Below are positions 8,014-15,197 of a DNA stretch of 19,482 nucleotides, one piece after another. Made by a program: the position numbers and the translations under genes. Under the pieces are notes generated by a model. That model was not told the DNA's origin. It worked only from the letters and a program-made list of their open reading frames with translations, and did not search any database. The stretch's first letter is position 1. Each line of letters opens with the position of its first letter. This stretch comes from Micavibrio_B sp044238965 (GTDB lineage: Bacteria; Pseudomonadota; Alphaproteobacteria; Micavibrionales; Micavibrionaceae): NCBI GenBank assembly GCA_044238965.1, contig JBIICJ010000033.1, forward strand, positions 1 through 19,482, written 5' to 3'.

Positions 8014-8193
8014 ATGGCTGTACCTAAGAAGAAAACATCGAAATCGGCTCGCGACATGCGCCGTTCACACCACGCTTTGGAAACGTTTAACTGGACCGAA
8101 GACAAAACCACAGGTGAACCTGTGCGTCGTCACCACGTTGACCTGAAAACAGGTATGTATCGTGGTCGTCAAGTTCTCGATACCAAAAAATAA
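8014..8193 (+). CDS. rpmF: 50S ribosomal protein L32
   Basis: This 59-residue basic protein is a component of the large ribosomal subunit. It begins MAVPKKKTSKSARDMRRSHH and ends DLKTGMYRGRQVLDTKK, which is characteristic of alphaproteobacterial L32; the paired zinc-binding cysteines of some L32 proteins are absent. AAGGA at 8000-8004 precedes the ATG by 9 nt. plsX follows after 13 nt, so this is the familiar rpmF-plsX-fabH arrangement. The usual DUF177/YceD gene is not present immediately upstream. Confidence 0.96.
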   Translation: MAVPKKKTSKSARDMRRSHHALETFNWTEDKTTGEPVRRHHVDLKTGMYRGRQVLDTKK

Positions 8194-8206
8194 GAATATA
8201 TAAATC

Positions 8207-9271
8207 ATGCCTCCCTTGACCATTGCATTGGACGTCATGGGTGGCGATCATGGAGCCGCCAGCGTTTTGCCTGCGGCTCTTGACGTTTTAGAACAAAATT
8301 CTGACGTTCATTTTATTTTGTGCGGTGATGAAAAAATCATCGCGCCATTTTTTGATAAAAACCCTCAATATCAATCACGCATTACCATCAATCACACTGA
8401 CATAGTTATCTCTGCCGATGAAAAACCATCGCAAGCGTTGCGCACGGGCAAAGGTTCGAGTATGCGTTACGCAATTAACGCTGTTGCCGAAGGGCGCGCG
8501 CAGGCCGTGGTGTCTGGTGGTAACACTGGCGCATTAATGGCGATGTCTAAAATCGTATTGCGCCCCATGGAAGGCATTCATCGCCCTGCCATTGCCAGCA
8601 CTTTGCCAACCATTAAAAACGGCGTGGTCATGCTTGATCTGGGCGCAAATCTAGATTGTGATTCTGAAATCTTGGTGCAATTTGCGGTTATGGGTTCGGT
8701 GTATGCGCGTATCGTGAATGGATTAGACAATCCGCGCGTGGGTATTTTAAATGTCGGTTCCGAAGATATGAAGGGGCATGATGATGTGCGCGGTGCCTCG
8801 GCGGTGTTGCAGCAAATCAAAATCCCAGGGACTTATATTGGATTTGTTGAGGGCAATGATATTCCATCAGGCGATGTCGATGTTGTTGTGACCGATGGGT
8901 TCACAGGAAATGTGGCCTTAAAAGTGGCCGAAGGCGTTGGTAAATTCGCCAGCCACGTGATGAAAGATGCATTTAAATCATCATTATTATCAATGATGGG
9001 GGCAATCCTTGCCTTTGGCGGTTTGAAACGCGCCAAAAAACGGATGGATGTTCGTTTTTATAATGGTGGTATGTTTTTGGGTTTAAATGGTATTTGCGTC
9101 AAAAGCCACGGTTCAATGGACAAAATTGGTTTTGCCAATGCTATTCACGTCGCGATTAATTTGGCGCGTAATAATTTTAACGCGCGTTTAGCCGATGAAA
9201 TTAATAAGGTAATGGTTCAGGAAAAATTATTAGCCGAAAAAGAATCTGTGCTAACGAAAGAAGCCGTGTAA
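8207..9271 (+). CDS. plsX: Phosphate acyltransferase PlsX
   Basis: PlsX makes acyl-phosphate from acyl-ACP, the acyl donor for PlsY in phospholipid synthesis; it is a peripheral membrane enzyme. The 354-residue protein has the N-terminal signature ALDVMGGDHG (7-16), SGGNTGALMAMSKI (103-116), MLDLGAN (142-148), GFTGNVALKVAEG (231-243) and the C-terminal NGGMFLGLNGICVKSHG (286-302). Length and motif order are standard. The start ATG lies 13 nt after rpmF with no strong ribosome site, suggesting coupling to rpmF translation. fabH follows after 2 nt. Confidence 0.96.
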   Translation: MPPLTIALDVMGGDHGAASVLPAALDVLEQNSDVHFILCGDEKIIAPFFDKNPQYQSRITINHTDIVISADEKPSQALRTGKGSSMRYAINAVAEGRAQAVVSGGNTGALMAMSKIVLRPMEGIHRPAIASTLPTIKNGVVMLDLGANLDCDSEILVQFAVMGSVYARIVNGLDNPRVGILNVGSEDMKGHDDVRGASAVLQQIKIPGTYIGFVEGNDIPSGDVDVVVTDGFTGNVALKVAEGVGKFASHVMKDAFKSSLLSMMGAILAFGGLKRAKKRMDVRFYNGGMFLGLNGICVKSHGSMDKIGFANAIHVAINLARNNFNARLADEINKVMVQEKLLAEKESVLTKEAV

Positions 9272-9273
9272 TC

Positions 9274-10248
9274 ATGCGCCGCGCTGTCATTCATTCAACG
9301 GGTTCATATCTGCCTCAACGTATCATGACCAATGCCGACATGGAACGCATCGTTGATACATCGCATGAATGGATCGTACAGCGTTCAGGCATTGAGCAAC
9401 GCCATATCGCCGATGATAATCAAACAACATCTGATTTAGCCATTGAATCCGCCCGCGATGCGTTAAATCGTTCAGGTTACGCACCAACCGATATTGATGG
9501 CATTATTGTGGCGACGACCACACCTGATCAAACATTCCCGTCTGTGGCGGTAAAGGTACAAAATGCATTGGCTATTCCTCCATGCATGGCATTTGATGTA
9601 CAGGCCGTGTGCACAGGTTTCGTTTATGCGTTATCGGTTGCCAATAATTTTATTACATCGGGGCAATCAAAACGTATTTTGGTGATTGGCGCCGAAAAAA
9701 TGTCATCTGTTTTAAATTGGCAAGATCGTACAACTTGCGTTTTATTTGGTGATGGCGCGGGTGCAGTAATTTTAGAGGCGGATGAAAGCGGGAAGGGTGA
9801 TATTACCGATCGCGGGATTATCTCCACGCATTTAATGGCCGATGGACGTTTAAAAGATATCTTATATACCGATGGCGGCGTGTCTTCGACAGGCGGTGCA
9901 GGTCATATTGTGATGCACGGCAAGGAAGTTTTTAAACATGCTGTCAATTACATGGCAGATATTGTGAAGATAGTACTTGAACATAATCATATCAAATCTG
10001 ATGCCATTGATTGGTTGGTACCGCATCAGGCCAATTTACGCATTATTACAGGCACAGCCGAAAAATTGGGCATGCCGATGGAGCGCGTGGTATTAACTTT
10101 ACAGAATCATGGAAACACATCAGCGGCGTCAATTCCACTCGCACTCGATGTCGCAGTCAAAGATGGGCGTATTAAACCAGGCCAAACCTTATTATTTGAG
10201 GCATTGGGCGGTGGTTTAACATGGGGCGCCGCCTTGGTTCGTTTTTAA
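9274..10248 (+). CDS. fabH: 3-oxoacyl-[acyl-carrier-protein] synthase III
   Basis: FabH condenses acetyl-CoA with malonyl-ACP to start fatty-acid synthesis in the cytosol. The 324-residue thiolase-fold enzyme has the complete catalytic triad: Cys113 (AVCTGF), His251 (VPHQAN) and Asn281 (NHGNTSAAS), matching C112, H244 and N274 of E. coli FabH. The N-terminal GSYLPQRIMTN and the C-terminal EALGGGLTWGAALVRF ending are typical. It starts 2 nt after the plsX stop and so is almost certainly co-translated with it. The ATG begins MRRAVIHSTGSYLP, leaving no shorter plausible start. Confidence 0.96.
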   Translation: MRRAVIHSTGSYLPQRIMTNADMERIVDTSHEWIVQRSGIEQRHIADDNQTTSDLAIESARDALNRSGYAPTDIDGIIVATTTPDQTFPSVAVKVQNALAIPPCMAFDVQAVCTGFVYALSVANNFITSGQSKRILVIGAEKMSSVLNWQDRTTCVLFGDGAGAVILEADESGKGDITDRGIISTHLMADGRLKDILYTDGGVSSTGGAGHIVMHGKEVFKHAVNYMADIVKIVLEHNHIKSDAIDWLVPHQANLRIITGTAEKLGMPMERVVLTLQNHGNTSAASIPLALDVAVKDGRIKPGQTLLFEALGGGLTWGAALVRF

Positions 10249-10353
10249 TAAAGTTATATTTGAGAACAAAGTAACCGCACAAATCTGTTAATATCCTCTC
10301 TTATCGCATTGTTTTTATTGACCGAAGCGTCTTTTTTTGGATAGGATTTAACT

Positions 10354-10677
10354 ATGTCCAAAACAATCACCCGCGCTGATTTAGGCGAATCCATCTATCA
10401 ACAGGTGGGGCTGTCACGCAATGAATCATCATCCTTGGTGGAAATGGTGTTGGACGAAATTTCCAAACAATTGATCGATGGAAAAACTGTCAAAATTTCT
10501 TCCTTCGGATCGTTCAGCGTGCGTCAGAAAAAAGAACGTATTGGCCGTAACCCGAAAACAGGCGTTGAAGTTCCCATTACACCACGCAAGGTTTTGGTAT
10601 TCCGTGCATCCCATGTTTTAAAAGACCGCATGAATGGTATTACACCGACCATTCGTGATGGCGATGAATTTGCGTGA
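10354..10677 (+). CDS. ihfA: Integration host factor, alpha subunit
   Basis: This 107-residue DNA-binding protein belongs to the HU/IHF family and bends DNA as a heterodimer with IHF-beta. It has the alpha-subunit start (SKTITRADLGESIY), the core KISSFGSFSVRQKKER (47-62) and the beta-arm GRNPKTG (64-70) with the intercalating Pro67, followed by VEVPITPRKVLVFRAS. AGGA at 10343-10346 is 7 nt before the ATG. The C-terminal tail after KDRMNG is somewhat longer than in E. coli. A 105-nt gap separates it from fabH; it is followed at once by the MerR-type gene, an arrangement I know from other alphaproteobacteria. Confidence 0.95.
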   Translation: MSKTITRADLGESIYQQVGLSRNESSSLVEMVLDEISKQLIDGKTVKISSFGSFSVRQKKERIGRNPKTGVEVPITPRKVLVFRASHVLKDRMNGITPTIRDGDEFA

Positions 10678-10691
10678 GGGGCGTTTTAAAG

Positions 10692-11183
10692 ATGGCTTTT
10701 CAACAAAAATCACCAAATGCATTTCGTACAATTTCCGAAGTTGCCGAAGACTTAAACGTGCAACAACATGTGCTTCGTTTTTGGGAAACAAAATTTTCTA
10801 GCATTAAGCCATTAAAACGTGGTGGCGGTCGTCGTTATTACCGCCCCGAAGATGTGGCGCTCATCAAAAAAATTCATACATTGCTCTATACCGAAGGGTA
10901 TACCATCAAAGGCGTACAAAAATTGTTAAAGGGCGTGAGCAAATCAACCGTTTTGCAAGAACAGCGCAACCCACAACAACAACCGCATGTGCATGGTGAA
11001 AATGTTCCATCCATCGCAGGTGTGGGTGTTGATATGCCCGTATCAGATACATCATCAGTGATGATTACTAAATTCGCATTGTCCGAAACACAAAAACAAT
11101 CATTGCACGATATTTTGAATGATTTGCTTGAAATGCGTGAGATGATAAATGATGACGATGTTTCCGCACAAAACGTCGCATAA
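10692..11183 (+). CDS. MerR-family transcriptional regulator downstream of ihfA
   Basis: From ATG 10692 this is 163 residues. Residues 11-80 form a MerR-type winged helix-turn-helix: FRTISEVAEDLNVQQHVLRFWETKF, then RGGGRRYYRPEDV and LLYTEGYTIKGVQKLLK. The rest is low-complexity and polar, with a short Leu-rich segment (about 131-155) that may dimerise. No conserved Cys cluster for metal sensing is present, so the ligand is unknown. The start is set by GAGGGG at 10676-10681; a GTG at 10674 overlaps the ihfA stop and would add six residues, but is less likely. The same regulator type follows ihfA in many alphaproteobacteria, and its targets are not evident here. Confidence 0.88.
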   Translation: MAFQQKSPNAFRTISEVAEDLNVQQHVLRFWETKFSSIKPLKRGGGRRYYRPEDVALIKKIHTLLYTEGYTIKGVQKLLKGVSKSTVLQEQRNPQQQPHVHGENVPSIAGVGVDMPVSDTSSVMITKFALSETQKQSLHDILNDLLEMREMINDDDVSAQNVA

Positions 11184-11210
11184 AATTAAGACCCTGCCTT
11201 GATCTTCCCC

Positions 11211-11237
11211 TTGTCAATTGATGGTTAATCCGATAAA
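11211..11237 (+). promoter_or_regulatory. Candidate promoter of tRNA-Pro
   Basis: The -35 candidate is TTGTCA (11211-11216, five of six consensus bases) and the -10 is GATAAA (11232-11237), with a 15-nt spacer. The sequence ATAAAACC here repeats the -10 region of the tRNA-Glu promoter. TTGATG (11218-11223) with TACAAT (11243-11248) is a rival pair, but its 19-nt spacer is long and it lies very close to the tRNA. Confidence 0.4.
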
Positions 11238-11259
11238 ACCCTTACAATCATTATCGGTT

Positions 11260-11336
11260 CGGAGTGTGGCGCAGCCTGGTAGCGCACTAGCATGGGGTGC
11301 TAGGGGTCGCAAGTTCAAATCTTGTCACTCCGACCA
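11260..11336 (+). tRNA. tRNA-Pro (anticodon GGG)
   Basis: This is a complete 77-nt cloverleaf. The acceptor stem CGGAGTG pairs with CACTCCG, the discriminator is A, and CCA is encoded (11334-11336). The anticodon stem CTAGC/GCTAG (11287-11291 and 11299-11303) encloses a 7-nt loop with GGG at 11294-11296. The T arm is GCAAGTTCAAATCTTGT. It lies between the MerR-type gene and the small membrane-protein genes. Confidence 0.96.
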
Positions 11337-11394
11337 TAATTTTCTGAAATCCAAATCATGACAAAAAAAATCGAAAACTCAATTAATCATATGT

Positions 11395-11544
11395 ATGATA
11401 TGCGCGTTATCAGCATTTATTTGTGTCATTTTATATCAGGTCAGTGGTTCATTTATTGATGAAAATGGATTTCTGCACGAACAATTCGGTTTTATTCCAT
11501 TGGGGTTATTACTTTTGATTAAAAAAATTATAAATAAAATTTAA
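11395..11544 (+). CDS. Small DUF3955-like membrane protein, start probably lost by an A8 frame break
   Basis: The open frame from ATG 11395 encodes 49 residues: a hydrophobic helix (about 1-16), the middle segment GSFIDENGFLHEQFGFIPLG, a second hydrophobic stretch and a basic end. The pattern GS-x-DENG-x-L-x-E-x-F-x-x-IPLG resembles DUF3955, a family of roughly 60-residue membrane proteins of unknown role. ATG 11395 has no ribosome site and cuts into the first helix. An upstream ATG at 11358 starts MTKK but is one base out of frame across a run of eight A (11363-11370); seven A would give MTKKSKTQLIICM fused to this protein. It ends 11 nt before the next gene, whose AAGGAG overlaps its stop, so the two are probably co-transcribed. 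Confidence 0.6.
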   Translation: MICALSAFICVILYQVSGSFIDENGFLHEQFGFIPLGLLLLIKKIINKI

Positions 11545-11555
11545 GGAGAATAATC

Positions 11556-11963
11556 ATGACAACGATTTTATATGCATCTCTTTTAACATTTGGGCTTATT
11601 TTTTTGTCAATTAATGTCATTAAGGGGCGGCGCTTTCATAAAGTGGCATTGGGTAATGGAGAGCAACAAGATATGTTGGCACGTGTTCGTGCGCAGGGAA
11701 ATTTTGCTGAATATTCTATCTTTTTTATTGTTTTGCTTTTTTTAAATGAAACATCAGGTATGCCGATTTTTTTAGTTCATATTTTTGGAATTATATTTTT
11801 ATGTGGACGTGCATTGCATGCCTATAGTCTTTTGAAAGATGAGACGTATGTGGATGGGCAATTGGCGAAAAATCCAACATACCGCATTGCTGGCATGATG
11901 ATAACGTTTTCCACCCTGGGTATTTTGGGGCTTTCTTCGCTTATTCTTTATTTTACACAATGA
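11556..11963 (+). CDS. MAPEG/YecN-like membrane protein
   Basis: This 135-residue protein has four hydrophobic segments (about 3-20, 54-74, 75-92 and 110-133). It carries the MAPEG-type signature between the first two: ARVRAQGNFAEYSIFFIVL (42-60), with the conserved Arg, Asn49 and Glu52, and then FLCGRALHAY (81-90). It resembles E. coli YecN. MAPEG proteins include glutathione-dependent membrane enzymes, but the substrate of the YecN-type bacterial members is not established. AAGGAG (11543-11548) sits 7 nt before the ATG and overlaps the stop of the upstream small gene. The family call is firm; the function is not. Confidence 0.82.
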   Translation: MTTILYASLLTFGLIFLSINVIKGRRFHKVALGNGEQQDMLARVRAQGNFAEYSIFFIVLLFLNETSGMPIFLVHIFGIIFLCGRALHAYSLLKDETYVDGQLAKNPTYRIAGMMITFSTLGILGLSSLILYFTQ

Positions 11964-12017
11964 TCTTCATGTTTTAGTATTTAATGGCCACCTTTTACCA
12001 TAATTTAATATCTTCCT

Positions 12018-12026
12018 TGGTATAAT
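12018..12026 (+). promoter_or_regulatory. Extended -10 promoter set very close to the ATG
   Basis: TGGTATAAT at 12018-12026 is a perfect extended -10 (TGnTATAAT). No good -35 lies 16-18 nt upstream, which extended -10 promoters often tolerate. The expected start of transcription is at or within a base or two of the ATG at 12033, and there is no ribosome-binding sequence between. The mRNA of the next gene is therefore probably leaderless. Confidence 0.6.
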
Positions 12027-12032
12027 TTACTC

Positions 12033-13487
12033 ATGTCAGAGGAAAGTAACGAAGAATATACGACTAGATTTGGTAATTTCGTAGAGGACCCTTCGCGTCC
12101 TGGCGTTTTTTTAGCAGAAGAAATTGACCAATCTGAACTGGTTGTGCCGGCTTCTGTGTCACGAACGGGCCAAGATATTCCCTTAAACGTAAGCCCAACA
12201 ACTGTGTTTATTACGCCCGATAATGGGGAAAGAGCGTTACCATATGAAGAAAGTATAGAGGGTACTCCGGAGGGTTCGGGAAATAGCACATCCCTTGATA
12301 GAGTAGCCTATTTTAATAATTTGTCATTAGTTGCATCATTTGCAAATAGTTCAGGTTATCCTAGTCAAATTCAAAGGGCTGGAGTAAATCCTACATCACC
12401 TGTTATCGATCCATTACAGCCAGTACGGATAGCTTTGGCTGGGAGTAATGCTGGAATAGGTCCTTTTGCATTAGTTACTAATAATAATGGTGGCGGCATT
12501 ATTAATTTAGGAGATGGTGATACAGATATGCTGGTAGCCAGATTTGTAAGTGTTCCTAACATTGCAAGTTTAAACCTCACTCAAAGTGAAATTGATGGTT
12601 TGGGATCATTCGTTGTTGGACATGAGATTAAACATTTAAATGATGGGCGTGTTGCTGGTCGGAGTTATGAGGACTGGGAAACATATAGAGCAGAGGTAAA
12701 TGGTGATCATGATACATTAAATACTTATTTTAATGATGATTTTGCTCAATTGGTAATGGATATGCGTGCTTTAGGTTCATTAAATAATTTTGGATTTATG
12801 GACGTAGAAATGGATGATCATGCAACACATATTTGGTCAGAAGAGTTCCGAACAGGAGTAATGCCAACGGAAGAGCAGGCTAATAAAATTATGGCGGCTC
12901 CTAATTTAATTAATTCAGAATTAGAATCTAGATTGGATTCAGATCAAGACATAATAGAGAGTATGTATATGTTCCCAGCCGAGAGATATATATATCTTGC
13001 CACCCTTCATGCAGAAGGAGCATTCGCAGAACAGCAATCAGAAAACGAGTATGTGAATGAATATTTAGATAAATATATAGATGCAGCAGAGCGAAGATAT
13101 CCATCAGAACAAATTGATGAGGCTAGCCAGAGAGTTCTAATGCGTCAGGCATCAGAATTAGTTTATGATGCAGAACCTGATGTGGATCTATCTGAGGGGG
13201 ACGTTGCGGATAAATTGCGCGATGATCCTGCTTATTACTATGCAAACATGAAAGTGTTGCGTGAAAATGGCACATTCGATTCAATACCCCACGCGAACGA
13301 AATTATTGATAGACGTCTGGCGCAAATTGAACAGGAAAATCCTGAACTTATCAAAAATATAGATATGAATGTTTACCGTGAACGTTATAAGAATGATGAA
13401 GCGCCCACACCATCTTCTGTACCCACTCCTACGTTACCGTCAACTGGTTTAGCCCCACCAGCGGCTCCATCTATGCCGTCTCTATAA
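12033..13487 (+). CDS. Unrecognised 484-residue protein with a gluzincin-like HExxH motif
   Basis: I do not recognise the family. The protein is acidic and has neither a signal peptide nor a membrane segment. Residues 197-201 read HEIKH in the hydrophobic context FVVGHEIKHLND, a zincin HExxH motif. Twenty residues after His201 comes Glu221 in AEVNGD, an ExxxD pattern (Glu221, Asp225). Thermolysin has the same 20-residue spacing (H146 to E166, then D170), so a zinc metalloprotease of gluzincin type is likely by motif but unproven. Residues 1-190 are Ser/Asn/Gly-rich, residues about 290-450 look helical and charged, and the last 28 residues are Pro/Thr/Ser-rich. Codon use (many AGA and ATA) differs from the housekeeping neighbours, suggesting recent acquisition. 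The next in-frame ATG is at residue 166, so the start is secure despite the missing ribosome site. It ends 5 nt from the convergent gene. Confidence 0.8.
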   Translation: MSEESNEEYTTRFGNFVEDPSRPGVFLAEEIDQSELVVPASVSRTGQDIPLNVSPTTVFITPDNGERALPYEESIEGTPEGSGNSTSLDRVAYFNNLSLVASFANSSGYPSQIQRAGVNPTSPVIDPLQPVRIALAGSNAGIGPFALVTNNNGGGIINLGDGDTDMLVARFVSVPNIASLNLTQSEIDGLGSFVVGHEIKHLNDGRVAGRSYEDWETYRAEVNGDHDTLNTYFNDDFAQLVMDMRALGSLNNFGFMDVEMDDHATHIWSEEFRTGVMPTEEQANKIMAAPNLINSELESRLDSDQDIIESMYMFPAERYIYLATLHAEGAFAEQQSENEYVNEYLDKYIDAAERRYPSEQIDEASQRVLMRQASELVYDAEPDVDLSEGDVADKLRDDPAYYYANMKVLRENGTFDSIPHANEIIDRRLAQIEQENPELIKNIDMNVYRERYKNDEAPTPSSVPTPTLPSTGLAPPAAPSMPSL

Positions 13488-13492
13488 AAAAA

Positions 13493-14029
13493 TCAATTCT
13501 GATATACAAATACAGGAATGTTTATAAATGATGGTGAGATATGTGTGGCGGTAGATTCGCGTGCGATTATGGGGAATGAGCATGAAATTAGTAAACTTCC
13601 CGCTTTAAATTTCATATTTTTAATTTCATTCATATGCCATGGCGATAAATAACAGATAATTACGTCGGCATCACTAAGATCTTGATCAAAAAAGTTTTGT
13701 TGTAAAATGTGTATTCGTTTTGAAAATAACGATGTTACTTTTGATATCCAATATGGGGCAGGTGATGTTTCATATCCAATGATTGTCGCACGCGGTAGAG
13801 TGTGATTTAATTTTTGTAATAATCCGCCCCATCCTGATCCCAAATCTGTGATATTGATATGTGCGTTCGCGCCATAGGCATTGGTAATAATATCAATGAT
13901 GGTTCGGCGCACAGCAGGCATAGATGGTGCGGGCACAATCCGCACCTTTGTTTCATAAAAAAAGATAAGAAATATAACCGCAAAGGCGATCATTAACACG
14001 CATGAATAAATGAGATCAAACACACTCAC
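13493..14029 (-). CDS. Membrane-anchored class I SAM-dependent methyltransferase
   Basis: The 178-residue protein begins with one transmembrane helix (about 5-24), then a compact Rossmann-like methyltransferase domain. Motif I is TDLGSGWGG (61-69, Asp62), with an acidic end to strand 2 in GYETSP (Glu87) and a motif IV-like DADVIICYLSP (120-130). The substrate cannot be deduced; the fold is minimal, with little beyond the SAM-binding half. The start is GTG at 14029, since an in-frame stop lies just upstream and no ATG is available; a second GTG at 14023 is possible. It begins 12 nt after the end of the permease gene and is probably co-transcribed with it. The catalytic domain most likely faces the cytoplasm. 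Confidence 0.75.
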   Translation of the reverse strand: MSVFDLIYSCVLMIAFAVIFLIFFYETKVRIVPAPSMPAVRRTIIDIITNAYGANAHINITDLGSGWGGLLQKLNHTLPRATIIGYETSPAPYWISKVTSLFSKRIHILQQNFFDQDLSDADVIICYLSPWHMNEIKNMKFKAGSLLISCSFPIIARESTATHISPSFINIPVFVYQN

Positions 14030-14041
14030 GTAATCATACCA

Positions 14042-15139
14042 TTATTCTCCATCACCTAATTTGACAGTTACTTTTTGGCTGTGTGACCACTCCAGCATGA
14101 TGTTATAGGCGATAGCAAGTAATGTTGGTCCCACAAATAAACCAATAAATCCAAAGGCTAAAATACCGCCAATAATTCCCATTAAAACAAGAAGAAGGGG
14201 AAGATTGCTGCCGAGCGAAATAAAGTAAGGACGGAGAATATTATCCGACCCACTTACGATTATTAAGCTCCACAATCCAAGGAAAATGCCTGCGCCGATC
14301 ATGTTTTCACCAAACAGCCATAATGTCGCGGGAATCCAAATCAATGGTGGGCCGCCTGGAATAAAAGATAGAATAAAAATCAACAAACCAAGCAAAGCTG
14401 GGGCGGGCACGCCTGCCATCCAAAAGCCAAATGCGGCAGTTGCGCCTTGAACCACTGCGGTTCCGACGACACCATAAATGACCGCGATTAATGTGCCTTT
14501 TGATACGCCTAGTAAATAAATGGCTTGTTTGCCCCCAAAATTTTCAATTAAGGTATTTATGCGATCGGCTGTTGAGACGCCATGACGAAACATGAAATAA
14601 GAAATTAAAATTGCGAGCGTAAGATCAATAACGCCATGACCGATTGATCCTGCAATCGCTAATAATTTACGTGTGATTGTTCCTGAATGCTCTTGGAGTA
14701 ACATGGGAATACGTTCTTTATTTTGAACATAATCAATCCAAAAACTATCTGCATGTGATCCGATAATAGGAAGAGACCGAATCCATTCAGGCATTGTTGT
14801 CGGGCGTTGTCCCAATGCGCCTGAAAAATTATTCATCAAATCACGGAAATTATCCATTAATGTGGAGCCAACAAATAATAATGGGGCGACGAACAATACA
14901 ACCAATGATAATGTCATGATGGTCGCGGCGAGGGCGGTTTTATGATTGAGTTTTCTTTCAAGCCACGTGAAGGCAGGCCATGTCGCCAGAGTCAAAATTA
15001 AGGCCAATAAGATAGACGGCACAAATGGCGCCAAAACCATCAAACAGACGACAAACACGGTGACAAGGGCGGACAAACCAACCAGAACACGTAAAATGGC
15101 GGTTTTGTCCCATAATTTTTCGGAAAGATCGATTTTCAT
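14042..15139 (-). CDS. AI-2E family transporter (PerM/TqsA-like permease)
   Basis: This is a 365-residue polytopic inner-membrane protein with about eight hydrophobic segments: two near residues 18-55, one at 68-92, one at 160-185, and the rest between about 205 and 347. An amphipathic loop of about 65 residues lies between 93 and 158, as is typical of the AI-2E/UPF0118 family. Family hallmarks are the FIPGGPPLIWIPA region (259-271) and GGILAFGFIGLFVGPTLLAI (324-343). Members have been linked to autoinducer-2 export or Na+/H+ antiport, but the substrate of this one is unknown. A GAGGG lies only 1 nt before the ATG, too close to act as a ribosome site. It is the first gene of a two-gene minus-strand unit and diverges from the His-rich membrane protein gene. 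Confidence 0.9.
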   Translation of the reverse strand: MKIDLSEKLWDKTAILRVLVGLSALVTVFVVCLMVLAPFVPSILLALILTLATWPAFTWLERKLNHKTALAATIMTLSLVVLFVAPLLFVGSTLMDNFRDLMNNFSGALGQRPTTMPEWIRSLPIIGSHADSFWIDYVQNKERIPMLLQEHSGTITRKLLAIAGSIGHGVIDLTLAILISYFMFRHGVSTADRINTLIENFGGKQAIYLLGVSKGTLIAVIYGVVGTAVVQGATAAFGFWMAGVPAPALLGLLIFILSFIPGGPPLIWIPATLWLFGENMIGAGIFLGLWSLIIVSGSDNILRPYFISLGSNLPLLLVLMGIIGGILAFGFIGLFVGPTLLAIAYNIMLEWSHSQKVTVKLGDGE

Positions 15140-15197
15140 ACCCTCTATATACCTGAAAACACTTGATTCCGAAAGCCCCGCCCGTTAAATAGATGCA

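Noticed and set aside
10260..10347. Promoter candidates before ihfA (TTGAGA with TAATAT; TTGACC with TAGGAT)
   Set aside because: The first has a spacer above 20 nt; the second would place the start at the ATG and uses the ribosome site as its -10.
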